A stretch of 64,000 nucleotides of DNA, taken from Litoreibacter ascidiaceicola. Lineage in GTDB: Bacteria > Pseudomonadota > Alphaproteobacteria > Rhodobacterales > Rhodobacteraceae. Each line of letters begins with the position of its first letter. Position 1 is the stretch's first letter. The position numbers and the translations under genes were made by a program. This document shows positions 52,473-61,711 of the stretch, in pieces. The notes under the pieces are model-generated. The model was given only the letters and a program-made list of their open reading frames with translations. It searched no databases and was not told where the DNA came from. The stretch covers positions 186,001 through 250,000 of the forward strand of contig NZ_FQUV01000001.1 of the NCBI RefSeq assembly GCF_900129235.1, given 5' to 3'.

Positions 52473-53228
52473 ATGAATGTAAAACCCGACTTCAACAAGA
52501 ACGCCAACAACGCAGCGACCGCCCCTGCCTTCCTCTCCGTCTGGGAGATCGAGGCCTATTATGGCGAAAGCTACATCGTGCAAGGTGTCAGCTTCAACGT
52601 CCACGAGGGCGAGATCCTCGCCCTGCTGGGCCGCAACGGGGCAGGCAAAACTTCGACCCTGCGCACCATCGCACGCTTGGGTGATCCGCAACTGCAACAT
52701 GGCGAAATCTGGCTGGACCATAAACCGCTGCACAGCATGCAATCCTATGAGGCAGCGGCGGCGGGCATCGCTTTGGTGCCGGAAGATCGCCGCATCATCG
52801 CCGGTCTGACCGTCGAGGAAAACCTGCAACTGGCACAAATCGCCCCGCCGATTGGCTGGTCGCTGGAACGTGTCTATGAGCTGTTCCCGCGCCTCGGCGA
52901 GCGGCGCAAGCAGGAGGGCGTGACCTTGTCGGGCGGCGAGCAACAGATGTTGGCGATTGCGCGGGCCTTGTGCCGGGACATCAAGGTGCTGCTGCTGGAC
53001 GAGCCGTATGAGGGCCTTGCCCCTGTTATCGTGCAGGAAATCGCCAAAACGCTTCAAATCATCCGTGACCAAGGCATCACGACCATCATCGTGGAGCAAA
53101 ACGCCGTGGCAGCGCTGAAGCTGGCGGACCGCGCGGTGATCCTTGATACCGGTTCGGTGGTTTTCGACGGCTCTGCCGAAGAGGTGCTGGAGAATGACGC
53201 ACTGCGGGCGGAATATCTGGCGATCTAA
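52473..53228 (+). CDS. ABC transporter ATPase, LivF type (251 aa)
   Basis: Walker A LLGRNGAGKTSTLRTIA, IALVPEDRRIIAGLTVEENL, signature TLSGGEQQMLAIARAL, Walker B KVLLLDEPYEGLAPVIVQEI, H-loop IVEQNAVAALKLADRA. The first about 25 residues (MNVKPDFNKNANNAATAPAF) extend beyond usual LivF. It is the last gene of the transporter operon. Confidence 0.94.
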   Translation: MNVKPDFNKNANNAATAPAFLSVWEIEAYYGESYIVQGVSFNVHEGEILALLGRNGAGKTSTLRTIARLGDPQLQHGEIWLDHKPLHSMQSYEAAAAGIALVPEDRRIIAGLTVEENLQLAQIAPPIGWSLERVYELFPRLGERRKQEGVTLSGGEQQMLAIARALCRDIKVLLLDEPYEGLAPVIVQEIAKTLQIIRDQGITTIIVEQNAVAALKLADRAVILDTGSVVFDGSAEEVLENDALRAEYLAI

Positions 53229-53250
53229 GCCCGTTTGACGCACAGAATTT

Positions 53251-53284
53251 AAGGCGCAGTTTACTCAAACTGCGCCTTTTTTCG
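53251..53284 (+). terminator. Intrinsic terminator of the ABC transporter operon
   Basis: A perfect 12-bp stem AAGGCGCAGTTT / AAACTGCGCCTT (53251-53278) with loop ACTC and a run of six T. Confidence 0.95.
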
Positions 53285-53364
53285 TGCGCATCGTTAACGT
53301 GTCATTAGGGCGTGCAGCGCACGGTCGTCTGCGGGTGGGCTCCTCTTTTTGGAAGGGCATAGCG

Positions 53365-53679
53365 ATGATGCTACTTTCTCAACATTTGGCCGGCTTGATG
53401 CCGTTCACAACGAAACACCTGCCCGTCAGGGTACAGCCCGCGGAAAGCCCCTTTACCGGGCCGCCCGCCCCCCAGTCACAAACCCTTCCGGTCACACCCG
53501 TAGCACCGTCCGGTGCGGCACAACTCACGCCCGACCAGCATCCGCGCGGCCCGTTAAGGGACCGTGAACAGCACGAGTTGCAAAGCTTGCTGCGCAACAT
53601 GCAGGGGATCGAGCCACCCCAACCAAAGGGCGAACGGGTCGATCTGCTGGTCCCGCGACCGTCCTCCCTTGATCCCTAA
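53365..53679 (+). CDS. Possible small proline-rich protein (104 aa)
   Basis: From the ATG at 53365 (GGAAGGG 8 bases before) it has a short hydrophobic start (MMLLSQHLAGLMPFTTKHLP), a Pro/Thr-rich middle (FTGPPAPQSQTLPVTPVAPS) and a polar end (REQHELQSLLRNMQGIEPPQ). No family is recognised. Good ribosome site and codon use are the only support; the region between the ABC operon terminator and accB would otherwise be 530 empty bases. Confidence 0.4.
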   Translation: MMLLSQHLAGLMPFTTKHLPVRVQPAESPFTGPPAPQSQTLPVTPVAPSGAAQLTPDQHPRGPLRDREQHELQSLLRNMQGIEPPQPKGERVDLLVPRPSSLDP

Positions 53680-53813
53680 CTGCATATACTGGCATGAATT
53701 CATCGCTTTTCACCTAAACCGCCTTGGCCTATAAGCATTCAAGTCAATTCAAAGCCGCATTACCGGATAATCACCGGCAAGTAAGAACGGCACACGGGTC
53801 GAGGACTAGATAA

Positions 53814-54311
53814 ATGGCAAAGAACTCCCATGACGGCGACGTCGCATTTGTGAAGGCGCTGGCCGAGGTTTTGAAAAGCAACGACCTCACCGAACTTGAG
53901 GTGAAGCGCGAATATGGCGAAGACGACAGCCTGAACGTGCGCGTCTCCAAGCAGGTCAACGTGGTGCAGCAATCGGTTGCCGCCGCCCCTGTGGCCGCTG
54001 CCGCACCCGCTGCTGCCGCCGCAGCCCCGGTCGCTGCCGCACCCGCCGCATCCGGCGACGACGATCCTGCACAGCACCCCGGTGCCGTGACCTCGCCCAT
54101 GGTAGGCACCTGTTACCTTCAAGCCGAACCCGGCACACCGCCCTTTGCAGCCGTCGGCGACAAGGTCACCGAAGGCCAGACCGTGATGATCATCGAAGCG
54201 ATGAAAACCATGAACCACATCCCTGCCCCGAAATCCGGCACCGTAAAGCGCGTGTTGGTCGAGGATGGCACACCGGTGGAATTCGGCGCGCCGCTGATGA
54301 TTGTGGAGTAA
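53814..54311 (+). CDS. accB: Biotin carboxyl carrier protein of acetyl-CoA carboxylase (165 aa)
   Basis: The N-terminal part has VAFVKALAEVLKSNDLTELE and KREYGEDDSLNVRVSKQVNV, an Ala/Pro linker follows at 58-80, and the C-terminal biotinyl domain has the acceptor lysine in IIEAMKTMNHIPAPKSGTVK. It carries CO2 on biotin for malonyl-CoA synthesis. 6 bases before accC. Confidence 0.97.
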   Translation: MAKNSHDGDVAFVKALAEVLKSNDLTELEVKREYGEDDSLNVRVSKQVNVVQQSVAAAPVAAAAPAAAAAAPVAAAPAASGDDDPAQHPGAVTSPMVGTCYLQAEPGTPPFAAVGDKVTEGQTVMIIEAMKTMNHIPAPKSGTVKRVLVEDGTPVEFGAPLMIVE

Positions 54312-54317
54312 TCCTCC

Positions 54318-55661
54318 ATGTTTAAAAAAATCCTTATCGCGAACCGGGGCGAGATCGCCCTGCGCGTCATTCGCGCCACCCGCGAAATGGGCATCCAGTC
54401 CGTTGCCGTGCACTCCACAGCCGACAGCGACGCGATGCATGTGCGCATGGCGGACGAGGCCATCTGCATCGGCCCGCCCTCCAGCACCGAAAGCTACCTG
54501 TCGATCCCTGCCATCATCTCGGCCTGCGAAATCACCGGCGCGGAAGCGATTCATCCGGGCTATGGCTTCCTGTCGGAAAACGCTGGCTTCGTGCAGATCG
54601 TCGAAGATCACGGATTGAAATTCATCGGCCCGACCGCCGAACATATCCGCGTCATGGGCGATAAAATCACCGCAATCGAAACCATGAAGAAGCTGGGTGT
54701 GCCATGCGTTCCCGGGTCTGGTGGTGGTGTGGGCTCACTGGAAGATGCGTACCGTATCGGGGATGAAATCGGCTATCCGGTCATCATCAAAGCCACCGCT
54801 GGTGGCGGTGGCAAGGGCATGAAAGTCGCGGCCAACAAGGACGAGATGAAAAGCGCGTTCCAGACCGCGCGTGCCGAGGGCAAATCAAACTTCGGCAATG
54901 ACGAAGTCTATATCGAGAAATACCTGACCACGCCGCGCCACATCGAAATTCAGGTGTTCGGTGACGGCAAAGGCCGTGCCGTGCATTTAGGTGAGCGCGA
55001 TTGCTCGCTGCAACGCCGCCACCAAAAGGTGTTCGAGGAAGCCCCCGGCCCCGCAATTGACTCGGAAACCCGCGCGCGGATCGGTAAGATTTGTGCCGAC
55101 GCCGTGGCAAATATCGACTACGCGGGCGCGGGAACAATCGAGTTTCTGTATGAGAACGGCGAGTTTTATTTCATCGAAATGAACACCCGCCTACAGGTAG
55201 AGCACCCCGTGACCGAAGCCGTTTTCGGCGTCGACCTGGTGCGCGAGCAAATCAACGTGGCTGCAGGCCTGCCGATGTCCTTCCAGCAGGAAGACCTTGT
55301 GGTAAACGGCCATGCCATTGAAGTCCGCATCAATGCTGAAAAGCTGCCGAACTTCAGCCCCTGCCCCGGAAAAATCACGCAATATCATGCCCCTGGCGGG
55401 CTTGGCGTGCGCATGGACTCGGCGCTGTATGACGGCTATTCGATCCCGCCTTACTATGACAGCCTGATCGGCAAGCTGATCGTTCACGCCCCCGACCGCC
55501 CCGCCGCGTTGGCGCGATTGCACCGCGCGTTGGGGGAATTGATCGTGGACGGCATAGACACCACGACCCCATTGTTCCACGCGCTGTTGGCAGAAGACGC
55601 CGTCCAAACCGGCGACTACAACATTCACTGGCTGGAACATTGGCTTGAGGAAAACGTCTAA
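54318..55661 (+). CDS. accC: Biotin carboxylase of acetyl-CoA carboxylase (447 aa)
   Basis: An ATP-grasp carboxylase: [43 protein letters not shown] loop [37 protein letters not shown], and [20 protein letters not shown]. It carboxylates the biotin on AccB. Length and C-terminus are normal. Confidence 0.98.
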   Translation: MFKKILIANRGEIALRVIRATREMGIQSVAVHSTADSDAMHVRMADEAICIGPPSSTESYLSIPAIISACEITGAEAIHPGYGFLSENAGFVQIVEDHGLKFIGPTAEHIRVMGDKITAIETMKKLGVPCVPGSGGGVGSLEDAYRIGDEIGYPVIIKATAGGGGKGMKVAANKDEMKSAFQTARAEGKSNFGNDEVYIEKYLTTPRHIEIQVFGDGKGRAVHLGERDCSLQRRHQKVFEEAPGPAIDSETRARIGKICADAVANIDYAGAGTIEFLYENGEFYFIEMNTRLQVEHPVTEAVFGVDLVREQINVAAGLPMSFQQEDLVVNGHAIEVRINAEKLPNFSPCPGKITQYHAPGGLGVRMDSALYDGYSIPPYYDSLIGKLIVHAPDRPAALARLHRALGELIVDGIDTTTPLFHALLAEDAVQTGDYNIHWLEHWLEENV

Positions 55662-55701
55662 GTGAGTTGCGCGCATAGCGCAGCCCTGCTTTCCTGCTAT
55701 T

Positions 55702-56340
55702 ATGGCCAAGGATGAACGCCCTCTTGAGCTGACACCGGAACTGATCCTGAGCGCTTATGCGCAAGGGATTTTTCCGATGGCTGAAAGCCGCGAGGAGGAT
55801 GAGCTGTTCTGGCTTGATCCGGAGTTTCGCGGTGTCTTGCCGCTTGACGGCTTCCACATCTCGCGCTCGCTTCGCAAAACGATCCTTCGCGAACCGTTTC
55901 AAATCAAGATCGACACTGATTTCGCTGGTGTGATCGAAGGTTGCGCGGATCGTGCAGAGACGTGGATCAACGCCCCGATTTTTAGCATTTACATGGATTT
56001 GTTTCATGCCGGTCACGCCCATTCTGTCGAGGTGTGGGACGGTAAAGAGCTGGTCGGCGGCGTCTACGGCGTGACGTTGAATGGCGCATTCTTCGGTGAA
56101 TCCATGTTCTCGCGCCGCCGCGATGCGTCTAAAATCGCGCTGGCTTATCTGGTGTCACGGTTGAATGCGGGTGGCTTCAAGCTTCTCGACACCCAATTCC
56201 TGACGCCGCATCTGGCATCCCTTGGGGGTGTCGAAATCCCGCGCGCTAGTTACCGCCGAGCCCTTCGGGACGCATTATCGGGAAAGGCGAACTTTCTCCG
56301 GCAACCACTGACGGTGTCCGGTCATCAAGTTTGCACCTGA
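55702..56340 (+). CDS. aat: Leucyl/phenylalanyl-tRNA-protein transferase (212 aa)
   Basis: Family motifs: [100 protein letters not shown]. It adds Leu or Phe to N-terminal Arg or Lys of proteins for ClpAP degradation. The 3' end overlaps the DUF2155 gene by 95 bases on the opposite strand. Confidence 0.96.
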   Translation: MAKDERPLELTPELILSAYAQGIFPMAESREEDELFWLDPEFRGVLPLDGFHISRSLRKTILREPFQIKIDTDFAGVIEGCADRAETWINAPIFSIYMDLFHAGHAHSVEVWDGKELVGGVYGVTLNGAFFGESMFSRRRDASKIALAYLVSRLNAGGFKLLDTQFLTPHLASLGGVEIPRASYRRALRDALSGKANFLRQPLTVSGHQVCT

Positions 56341-56746
56341 TCGCCCAGACGTCGTAGCGTGGGTGATCCATCGCGTTCAGCGCAGGGCTGGACGCGATCA
56401 TCCACCCCTCAAACGCGGATTTGTTGGTATTGGTATCAATCACCGACAGGCTCACGAAGGCATCCCCGCTCGGGTTGCCTTTGGGATAGCGGCAGTCCTT
56501 CATCGTAATCGTCAGCGGGCCGAACTGCGTCGCCTCGCCTGCGGTCAGGATGATGTCTTCGCTGGCACCTGCAAGCTTGTCCAATCCACGCATCACCGCC
56601 TGCGCCGCACTGGAGGCCGCTGGCCGCATTTTGCTCTCGGCGACGGGCGTATTCCCAAGCCGGATAACAGTGTCGTCGCCTTCAATGGTCGTTTGAGCTA
56701 CCGCCGGCAGGGCCAGCAGCACTAATCCGGCGATCAGGCGTTTCAT
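56246..56746 (-). CDS. DUF2155 periplasmic protein (166 aa)
   Basis: A signal peptide ([18 protein letters not shown]) is followed by the DUF2155 core: [60 protein letters not shown] and IRCKL. The function is not known. It overlaps mlaD by 4 bases and is in the conserved aat-DUF2155-mlaD-NDUFA12 block. The last 31 codons, after the conserved core, lie over the aat 3' end. Confidence 0.92.
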   Translation of the reverse strand: MKRLIAGLVLLALPAVAQTTIEGDDTVIRLGNTPVAESKMRPAASSAAQAVMRGLDKLAGASEDIILTAGEATQFGPLTITMKDCRYPKGNPSGDAFVSLSVIDTNTNKSAFEGWMIASSPALNAMDHPRYDVWAIRCKLDDRTPSVVAGESSPFPIMRPEGLGGN

Positions 56747-57192
56747 TCGTCGCCGTTCCCGGCCACGAACTTCATCAACAGGGTAATCAGGGATACAGAG
56801 CTTTGCGTGTCTTCAATCTCTCCGCCGGGTTCAAGATTGAACGGGGAGCCACCGGGAATAACCTCGACGAAATTGCCCCCCAACAGCCCTTCGGAGCTGA
56901 TGGCGATGGCGCTGTCATCAGGAACTTCGATGCCGTTCTTCATGGTGAAAGTCGCGTCGGCGCGGAAGGTTTCAGGGTTCAGATCCAGTGCGGTTACGGT
57001 GCCAACTTTGACCCCTGCCATGCGCACATCTGTGCCGATTTTCACCCCTTCAGCCGAGCGGAAGCTGGCCGCAAGCGGGTAAGCATCCCCACCAGTCGCA
57101 AAGGAGGTGGCTCCGGTCGCGAAGATAAAAAAGCCGATTGCCACGGCCAGAACGCCCGTGCCGACAATGACTTCTGTTGTGTTTTCAGACAT
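56743..57192 (-). CDS. mlaD: MlaD-family lipid transport protein (149 aa)
   Basis: One N-terminal membrane helix (EVIVGTGVLAVAIGFFIFAT) then the MCE domain: YPLAASFRSAEGVKIGTDVR, MAGVKVGTVTALDLNPETFR, IAISSEGLLGGNFVEVIPGG. It is the periplasmic substrate-binding ring of the Mla phospholipid transporter. The other mla genes are not adjacent. 24 bases after the NDUFA12 gene. Confidence 0.94.
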   Translation of the reverse strand: MSENTTEVIVGTGVLAVAIGFFIFATGATSFATGGDAYPLAASFRSAEGVKIGTDVRMAGVKVGTVTALDLNPETFRADATFTMKNGIEVPDDSAIAISSEGLLGGNFVEVIPGGSPFNLEPGGEIEDTQSSVSLITLLMKFVAGNGDE

Positions 57193-57216
57193 CTGTGCCC
57201 CCGCAAGCTTTGGCCG

Positions 57217-57600
57217 CTATTCCGGCGACCATGCCTCGTAGTCCTGACGTGACTTCGGTTTCGCCTGCCGCAAGGACCCCTGAGGCGCATAGGCCATCGC
57301 CGTCCCGGTAAGATTCGGCAGGTGCGGCTTTTCCCATGCTTTATGCGCAATCGGTGCCTTGGTGGGCGGCTCGTCCCACGTGTGGTGCAGCCAGCCATGC
57401 CAATCAGGGTTCACGCGAGACGCCTCGGCCTCTCCGTTGAAGATCACCCAGCGGCGTTTACCGTTAGAGGTTTGATAATAGATGTTGCCACCTTCGTCCT
57501 CGCCGACTTTCTCGCCTTTGCGCCATGTGAACAGCTGTGTGTTCAACGTCTGGCTGTCCCACCAGGTGACCGCGCGAAAAAGTGTGTTGAGAATGCCCAT
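57217..57600 (-). CDS. NADH:ubiquinone oxidoreductase NDUFA12-family subunit (127 aa)
   Basis: It has the NDUFA12/B17.2 core: [52 protein letters not shown]. This is an accessory complex I subunit shared by alphaproteobacteria and mitochondria, at the matrix-arm side. Start ATG 57600 follows GGAGG; the upstream in-frame residues MEAG precede that site's spacing and are not used. Confidence 0.95.
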   Translation of the reverse strand: MGILNTLFRAVTWWDSQTLNTQLFTWRKGEKVGEDEGGNIYYQTSNGKRRWVIFNGEAEASRVNPDWHGWLHHTWDEPPTKAPIAHKAWEKPHLPNLTGTAMAYAPQGSLRQAKPKSRQDYEAWSPE

Positions 57601-57670
57601 ACCGGCCTCCAAAATTCGTCTCGCATTATATGGACCATCGCCGCGCCACAGTCCAGAGCACAGCGCCCCG

Positions 57671-58060
57671 CTAACGCGCGGGTTTATACGCGGTGACTTC
57701 GATCTCGATGCGGTATTTCGGGTCGATCAACCCGCATTCAATCATCGTGGCCGCGGGCGGATTGTCACCGAATGTCGCACTTAGAACGGGCCAGCAAGCT
57801 TCGAACTCGTCGGCCGCCGGCAGCATGTACGTAACGCGCACGACATCGGAAAAACCGGCCCCTGCCTCGTTCAAAGCACGTTCGATAATCGCCAATGCAG
57901 ATTTACATTGCGCCGCCGCCCCTTCGGGCGGCTCGCCGGTTTCGGGCAGTGGAGCGGCCACGGTGCCCGCAACATGAACCCAGTCGCCAGCAACGACGGC
58001 GCGGCAATAGCCGACCTTGGGCTCAAACGCGCCGCCTGACGAAATCCGGCGGATCGTCAT
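57671..58060 (-). CDS. RidA-family protein (129 aa)
   Basis: A RidA/YjgF domain: [60 protein letters not shown], and the arginine in [15 protein letters not shown]; ends with [20 protein letters not shown]. RidA enzymes deaminate reactive enamines/imines; this subfamily is not certain. The start shares one base with the clpX stop. Confidence 0.92.
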   Translation of the reverse strand: MTIRRISSGGAFEPKVGYCRAVVAGDWVHVAGTVAAPLPETGEPPEGAAAQCKSALAIIERALNEAGAGFSDVVRVTYMLPAADEFEACWPVLSATFGDNPPAATMIECGLIDPKYRIEIEVTAYKPAR

Positions 58061-59325
58061 TAGCCAGCTTCAGCCTCGGCCTTTTCTTTGGCCTCGCCAT
58101 AAATGATCAGTGGTTTGGCGGTGCGGCCGACAGCGTCTTCATTGACCAGCACCTCGTCGACATTGTCCAACGCAGGTAGCTCGAACATGGTGTCGAGCAG
58201 GATGTCTTCCAGAATGGACCGCAACCCGCGCGCACCGGTCTTCCGCTCGATCGCGCGTTTGGCAATGGCCACCAGCGCGTCGTCGGTGAAGGTCAGCTTG
58301 GCATCCTCCAGCTCGAACAGGCGCTGATATTGCTTGATCAATGCGTTTTTCGGCTGGGTCAGGATGGTGACCAGCGACTCTTCGTCGAGGTCTTCCAAAG
58401 TCGCAATTACCGGCAAACGACCGACAAATTCCGGGATCAGGCCGAATTTCAGCAAATCTTCCGGCTCCAGTTCTTTGAACAGATCGCCGACGCCCTTGTC
58501 GTTCTCTTCTCGCACATCCGCACCAAAGCCCATGGCCGAGCCCTTGCCGCGCTGCGCGATGATCTTGTCGAGGCCAGCGAACGCGCCGCCACAGATGAAC
58601 AGGATGTTGGTGGTGTCCACTTGCAGGAATTCCTGCTGCGGATGCTTACGCCCGCCTTGTGGAGGCACGGAGGCAACGGTGCCTTCCATGATTTTCAGCA
58701 AAGCCTGTTGCACACCCTCTCCCGACACGTCGCGGGTGATCGAGGGGTTGTCGGATTTGCGGGTAATTTTATCGACCTCGTCAATATAGACGATGCCGCG
58801 CTGCGCGCGCTCGACATTGTATTCGGACGACTGAAGCAGCTTGAGGATGATGTTCTCGACATCTTCGCCGACATAACCGGCCTCGGTCAGGGTCGTGGCA
58901 TCCGCCATGGTAAACGGCACATCAAGGATACGGGCCAGCGTTTGGGCCAGCAGCGTTTTACCGCACCCTGTCGGGCCAATCAGCATAATGTTAGATTTCG
59001 CCAGTTCTATATCACCGGATTTGCCGACGTGATTGAGACGCTTGTAATGGTTGTGAACAGCAACAGACAACACGCGTTTGGCGTGGCCCTGCCCGATCAC
59101 ATAGTCATCCAGAACTTCGCAAATTTCCTGCGGGGTCGGAACCCCGTCAGCGGCCTTGAGGCCTGCGGTCTTGGTTTCCTCGCGGATGATGTCCATGCAC
59201 AGCTCGACGCATTCATCACAGATGAACACCGTCGGCCCTGCAATAAGCTTGCGAACTTCGTGTTGGGATTTGCCGCAGAACGAACAATAGAGGGTGTTTT
59301 TGCCGTCACCAGAGTTGTTTGCCAT
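58060..59325 (-). CDS. clpX: ATP-dependent Clp protease ATP-binding subunit ClpX (421 aa)
   Basis: The N-terminal zinc domain has paired cysteines in [17 protein letters not shown] and [14 protein letters not shown]. The AAA+ domain has Walker [18 protein letters not shown], Walker [12 protein letters not shown], the pore loop [10 protein letters not shown] and sensor-2 [15 protein letters not shown]. It unfolds substrates for ClpP. 155 bases after clpP. Confidence 0.98.
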   Translation of the reverse strand: MANNSGDGKNTLYCSFCGKSQHEVRKLIAGPTVFICDECVELCMDIIREETKTAGLKAADGVPTPQEICEVLDDYVIGQGHAKRVLSVAVHNHYKRLNHVGKSGDIELAKSNIMLIGPTGCGKTLLAQTLARILDVPFTMADATTLTEAGYVGEDVENIILKLLQSSEYNVERAQRGIVYIDEVDKITRKSDNPSITRDVSGEGVQQALLKIMEGTVASVPPQGGRKHPQQEFLQVDTTNILFICGGAFAGLDKIIAQRGKGSAMGFGADVREENDKGVGDLFKELEPEDLLKFGLIPEFVGRLPVIATLEDLDEESLVTILTQPKNALIKQYQRLFELEDAKLTFTDDALVAIAKRAIERKTGARGLRSILEDILLDTMFELPALDNVDEVLVNEDAVGRTAKPLIIYGEAKEKAEAEAG

Positions 59326-59429
59326 TGCACCACCTATTTTGTTTTGCCCGCCGCTTTTTGCTGCGTGGCACTTCGTTTACGCCTGTTGCCATAAGTTAGG
59401 GCAGCATCAACGGAGGCACAACGCCAAAA

Positions 59430-59480
59430 ACGTATTTCCTGCGCCCTGCTTTTTGTAACAAAACAAGGCGCAGGTCTTGA
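59430..59480 (-). terminator. Weak hairpin between clpP and clpX
   Basis: CTGCGCC and GGCGCAG pair around a loop of about 20 bases that can itself pair in part (TTGTTTT/AAAAAGCAG). The T-run on the minus strand is only TTTTT after a spacer, so termination, if any, is partial. Confidence 0.35.
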
Positions 59481-60107
59481 TTATTTCGCGTCGTCTTCTT
59501 TGACGCGATTCTCGACGATCTCGTCGATGTGGCCCCAGTCCTTGGCTTCTTCCGGTGACATGAAGTTGTCACGGTCCAGCGCTTTTTCGACCGCTTTCTT
59601 GGTCTGACCGGTATGCTTCACGTAGATGTCATAAAGACGATCTTTCAGCTTTTGGGTTTCAGCCGCGTGAATCATGATGTCCGACGCTTGGCCCTGGTAC
59701 CCGCCGGAAGGCTGGTGAACCATAATCCGCGAATTCGGCAATGAGAAGCGCATGCCTTTTTCACCACCCGCCAGCAGCACCGACCCCATGGAGGCCGCCT
59801 GCCCGATGCACAGCGTCGACACCTTGGGTTTGATATATTGCATCGTGTCATAGATCGACAGGCCCGACGTCACCACGCCACCCGGCGAGTTGATGTAGAT
59901 GCTGATTTCCTTGGACGGGTTTTCCGCCTCCAAGTGCAGCAACTGCGCTACAACCAGATGGGACATGCCATCATGGATCGGGCCGTTGATAAAGATGATC
60001 CGCTCCTTCAACAGGCGCGAGAAAATGTCGTAAGCCCGTTCGCCACGGCTGGTCTGTTCGACCACCATCGGAACGAGATTCATATAGGTTTCGACTGGAT
60101 CGTACAT
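59481..60107 (-). CDS. clpP: ATP-dependent Clp protease proteolytic subunit (208 aa)
   Basis: It begins [20 protein letters not shown]. The catalytic triad is visible: Ser in [15 protein letters not shown], His in [18 protein letters not shown], Asp in [18 protein letters not shown]. Upstream in-frame residues from 60203 are not conserved. AAGGCAGG precedes the ATG. Confidence 0.98.
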   Translation of the reverse strand: MYDPVETYMNLVPMVVEQTSRGERAYDIFSRLLKERIIFINGPIHDGMSHLVVAQLLHLEAENPSKEISIYINSPGGVVTSGLSIYDTMQYIKPKVSTLCIGQAASMGSVLLAGGEKGMRFSLPNSRIMVHQPSGGYQGQASDIMIHAAETQKLKDRLYDIYVKHTGQTKKAVEKALDRDNFMSPEEAKDWGHIDEIVENRVKEDDAK

Positions 60108-60451
60108 GCCTGCCTGCCTTCTGCTTTTGAGCGGTTCGTAATGCGTAAATATGAACGTGAGGTTAGTAGCGGAGAAAAACGGGCGCAAGCGCATCTCGCC
60201 CATTGATGTGAGACCGATTAGATTGGGGCGGGTTCACACGATTTCAAGCCAGCACCGTTCGCACCAAACTCCGGCACCGGATGGCTCCGGTACGAGGCAC
60301 CACGCGTGGCCCGTCTTGACTTCTCAAAGCCCCTGAGGCTCTTTGGGGAATGCAAAGCTGAACGCGATGGAAACAAGTGGGACGGATCACCGATCACTCC
60401 ACCAACAATACTTTAACTATATGCCACAATACACTGATTAAATATAATATT
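60108..60451. other. 344-base divergent gap between clpP and the glycerate kinase
   Basis: It contains the clpP promoter side and an AT-rich stretch at about 60400-60451. A 6-bp hairpin ACCGGA-TGGC-TCCGGT is at 60276-60291 with no T-run. I see no RNA gene and no convincing coding frame. The true promoters could not be placed. Confidence 0.5.
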
Positions 60452-61708
60452 ATGAAATACGCCTCTGTCACCATTGACGCCATGCGCACCAAAGCGATAC
60501 GCCTTTTTGACGCTGCTATACTGGCAGCGCACCCCGGACATGCGGTCGAACGTGCGCTGCGAAACACCACCTTAGACTCCGACGGGACGCTCTTCCTGAT
60601 CGCCGTTGGCAAGGCTGCCGTCCCCATGATGCGCGCAGCGATTAACCATGTCGCGGCGTCCAGCACATTCGAGGCGCTCGCCGTCACCAATCCGGAAAAC
60701 GCGGCACCGGTCGTTGGTTGCCGTGTTTTGCAATCAGGCCATCCGGTACCGGACGCTGCAGGCGAGGCTGCCGGACGGGCCGTTGAGGAGTTGTTAGGCA
60801 AAGCGGGGCCTCGGGACCGCGTCATTGCCTTCATCTCGGGCGGTGGATCAGCGCTTCTTCCCGCCCCTGCAAAAGGCATTACCCTTGAGGAAAAGGCGCG
60901 CGTTAACAAAGTGTTGTTGGGCTCGGGGTTAGAAATCAACGACATGAACCACATTCGCCAGCAGCTCTCCCGCCTCAAGGGCGGCGGGTTGTTGCGTGCA
61001 GCGGCCCCTGCTCCGGTCACCGCTTACATCCTGTCCGACGTCGTGGGTGACGACCTGCGCGCGATCGCGTCCGGACCAACGGTCGCACCGATCGGCACCC
61101 GTGCCAGCGCAAAGGCGTTGCTGGAGCAGGCCAATATCTGGAATGACATGCCTGCCAGCGTACAGGCTCACCTAAGCGGCGCGGAGCTGGATATCGAAAC
61201 CTTGCCGACCGCCGACAATCACCTGATTGCCTCGAACCGCCAAAGCCTCGACGCCATGCGCGCCGCCTGTCCGGAGGCGCAGATCATCAATGACCGGCTG
61301 GAGGGCAACGTGGCAAACGTCGCCCCGCAACTGGCAGAGATTTTCCGCGCCCTTCCACAAGATGAACCGGCGGTTCTGCTGTTTGGCGGGGAAACCACGG
61401 TGACCCTATCCGGAAACGGAAAAGGCGGGCGTAATCAAGATCTTGCCCTGCGCATTGCGCTGCAAGACATCCCCGGTGACTGGGTGTTCTTGTCTGGTGG
61501 CACAGACGGGCGGGACGGGCCTACCGATGCGGCTGGCGGGTTGGTGGACGCGGGCTCTCTCGCAAGGATGAAAGCCGCTGGTGTTAATCCGGAAGCCCTG
61601 TTGGCAAATAATGACGCCTATGCAGCGCTTGACGCGTCGGGTGATTTGCTGATGACGGGCGGCACAGGCACCAACGTCGCTGATGTGCAGATATTTATCC
61701 GCAGCTAA
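60452..61708 (+). CDS. Glycerate kinase type-2 / DUF4147 protein (418 aa)
   Basis: The MOFRL-type glycerate kinase pattern: LFLIAVGKAAVPMMRAAINH, VLQSGHPVPDAAGEAAGRA, RVIAFISGGGSALLPAPAKG, DMNHIRQQLSRLKGGGLLRA, YILSDVVGDDLRAIASGPTV, and the C-terminal MOFRL part with LLFGGETTVTLSGNGKGGRN and FLSGGTDGRDGPTDAAGGLV. It phosphorylates glycerate to 2-phosphoglycerate; older annotations call it hydroxypyruvate reductase (ttuD). The start is uncertain: no clear ribosome site, and ATG 60482 is also possible. Confidence 0.9.
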   Translation: MKYASVTIDAMRTKAIRLFDAAILAAHPGHAVERALRNTTLDSDGTLFLIAVGKAAVPMMRAAINHVAASSTFEALAVTNPENAAPVVGCRVLQSGHPVPDAAGEAAGRAVEELLGKAGPRDRVIAFISGGGSALLPAPAKGITLEEKARVNKVLLGSGLEINDMNHIRQQLSRLKGGGLLRAAAPAPVTAYILSDVVGDDLRAIASGPTVAPIGTRASAKALLEQANIWNDMPASVQAHLSGAELDIETLPTADNHLIASNRQSLDAMRAACPEAQIINDRLEGNVANVAPQLAEIFRALPQDEPAVLLFGGETTVTLSGNGKGGRNQDLALRIALQDIPGDWVFLSGGTDGRDGPTDAAGGLVDAGSLARMKAAGVNPEALLANNDAYAALDASGDLLMTGGTGTNVADVQIFIRS

Positions 61709-61711
61709 AAC

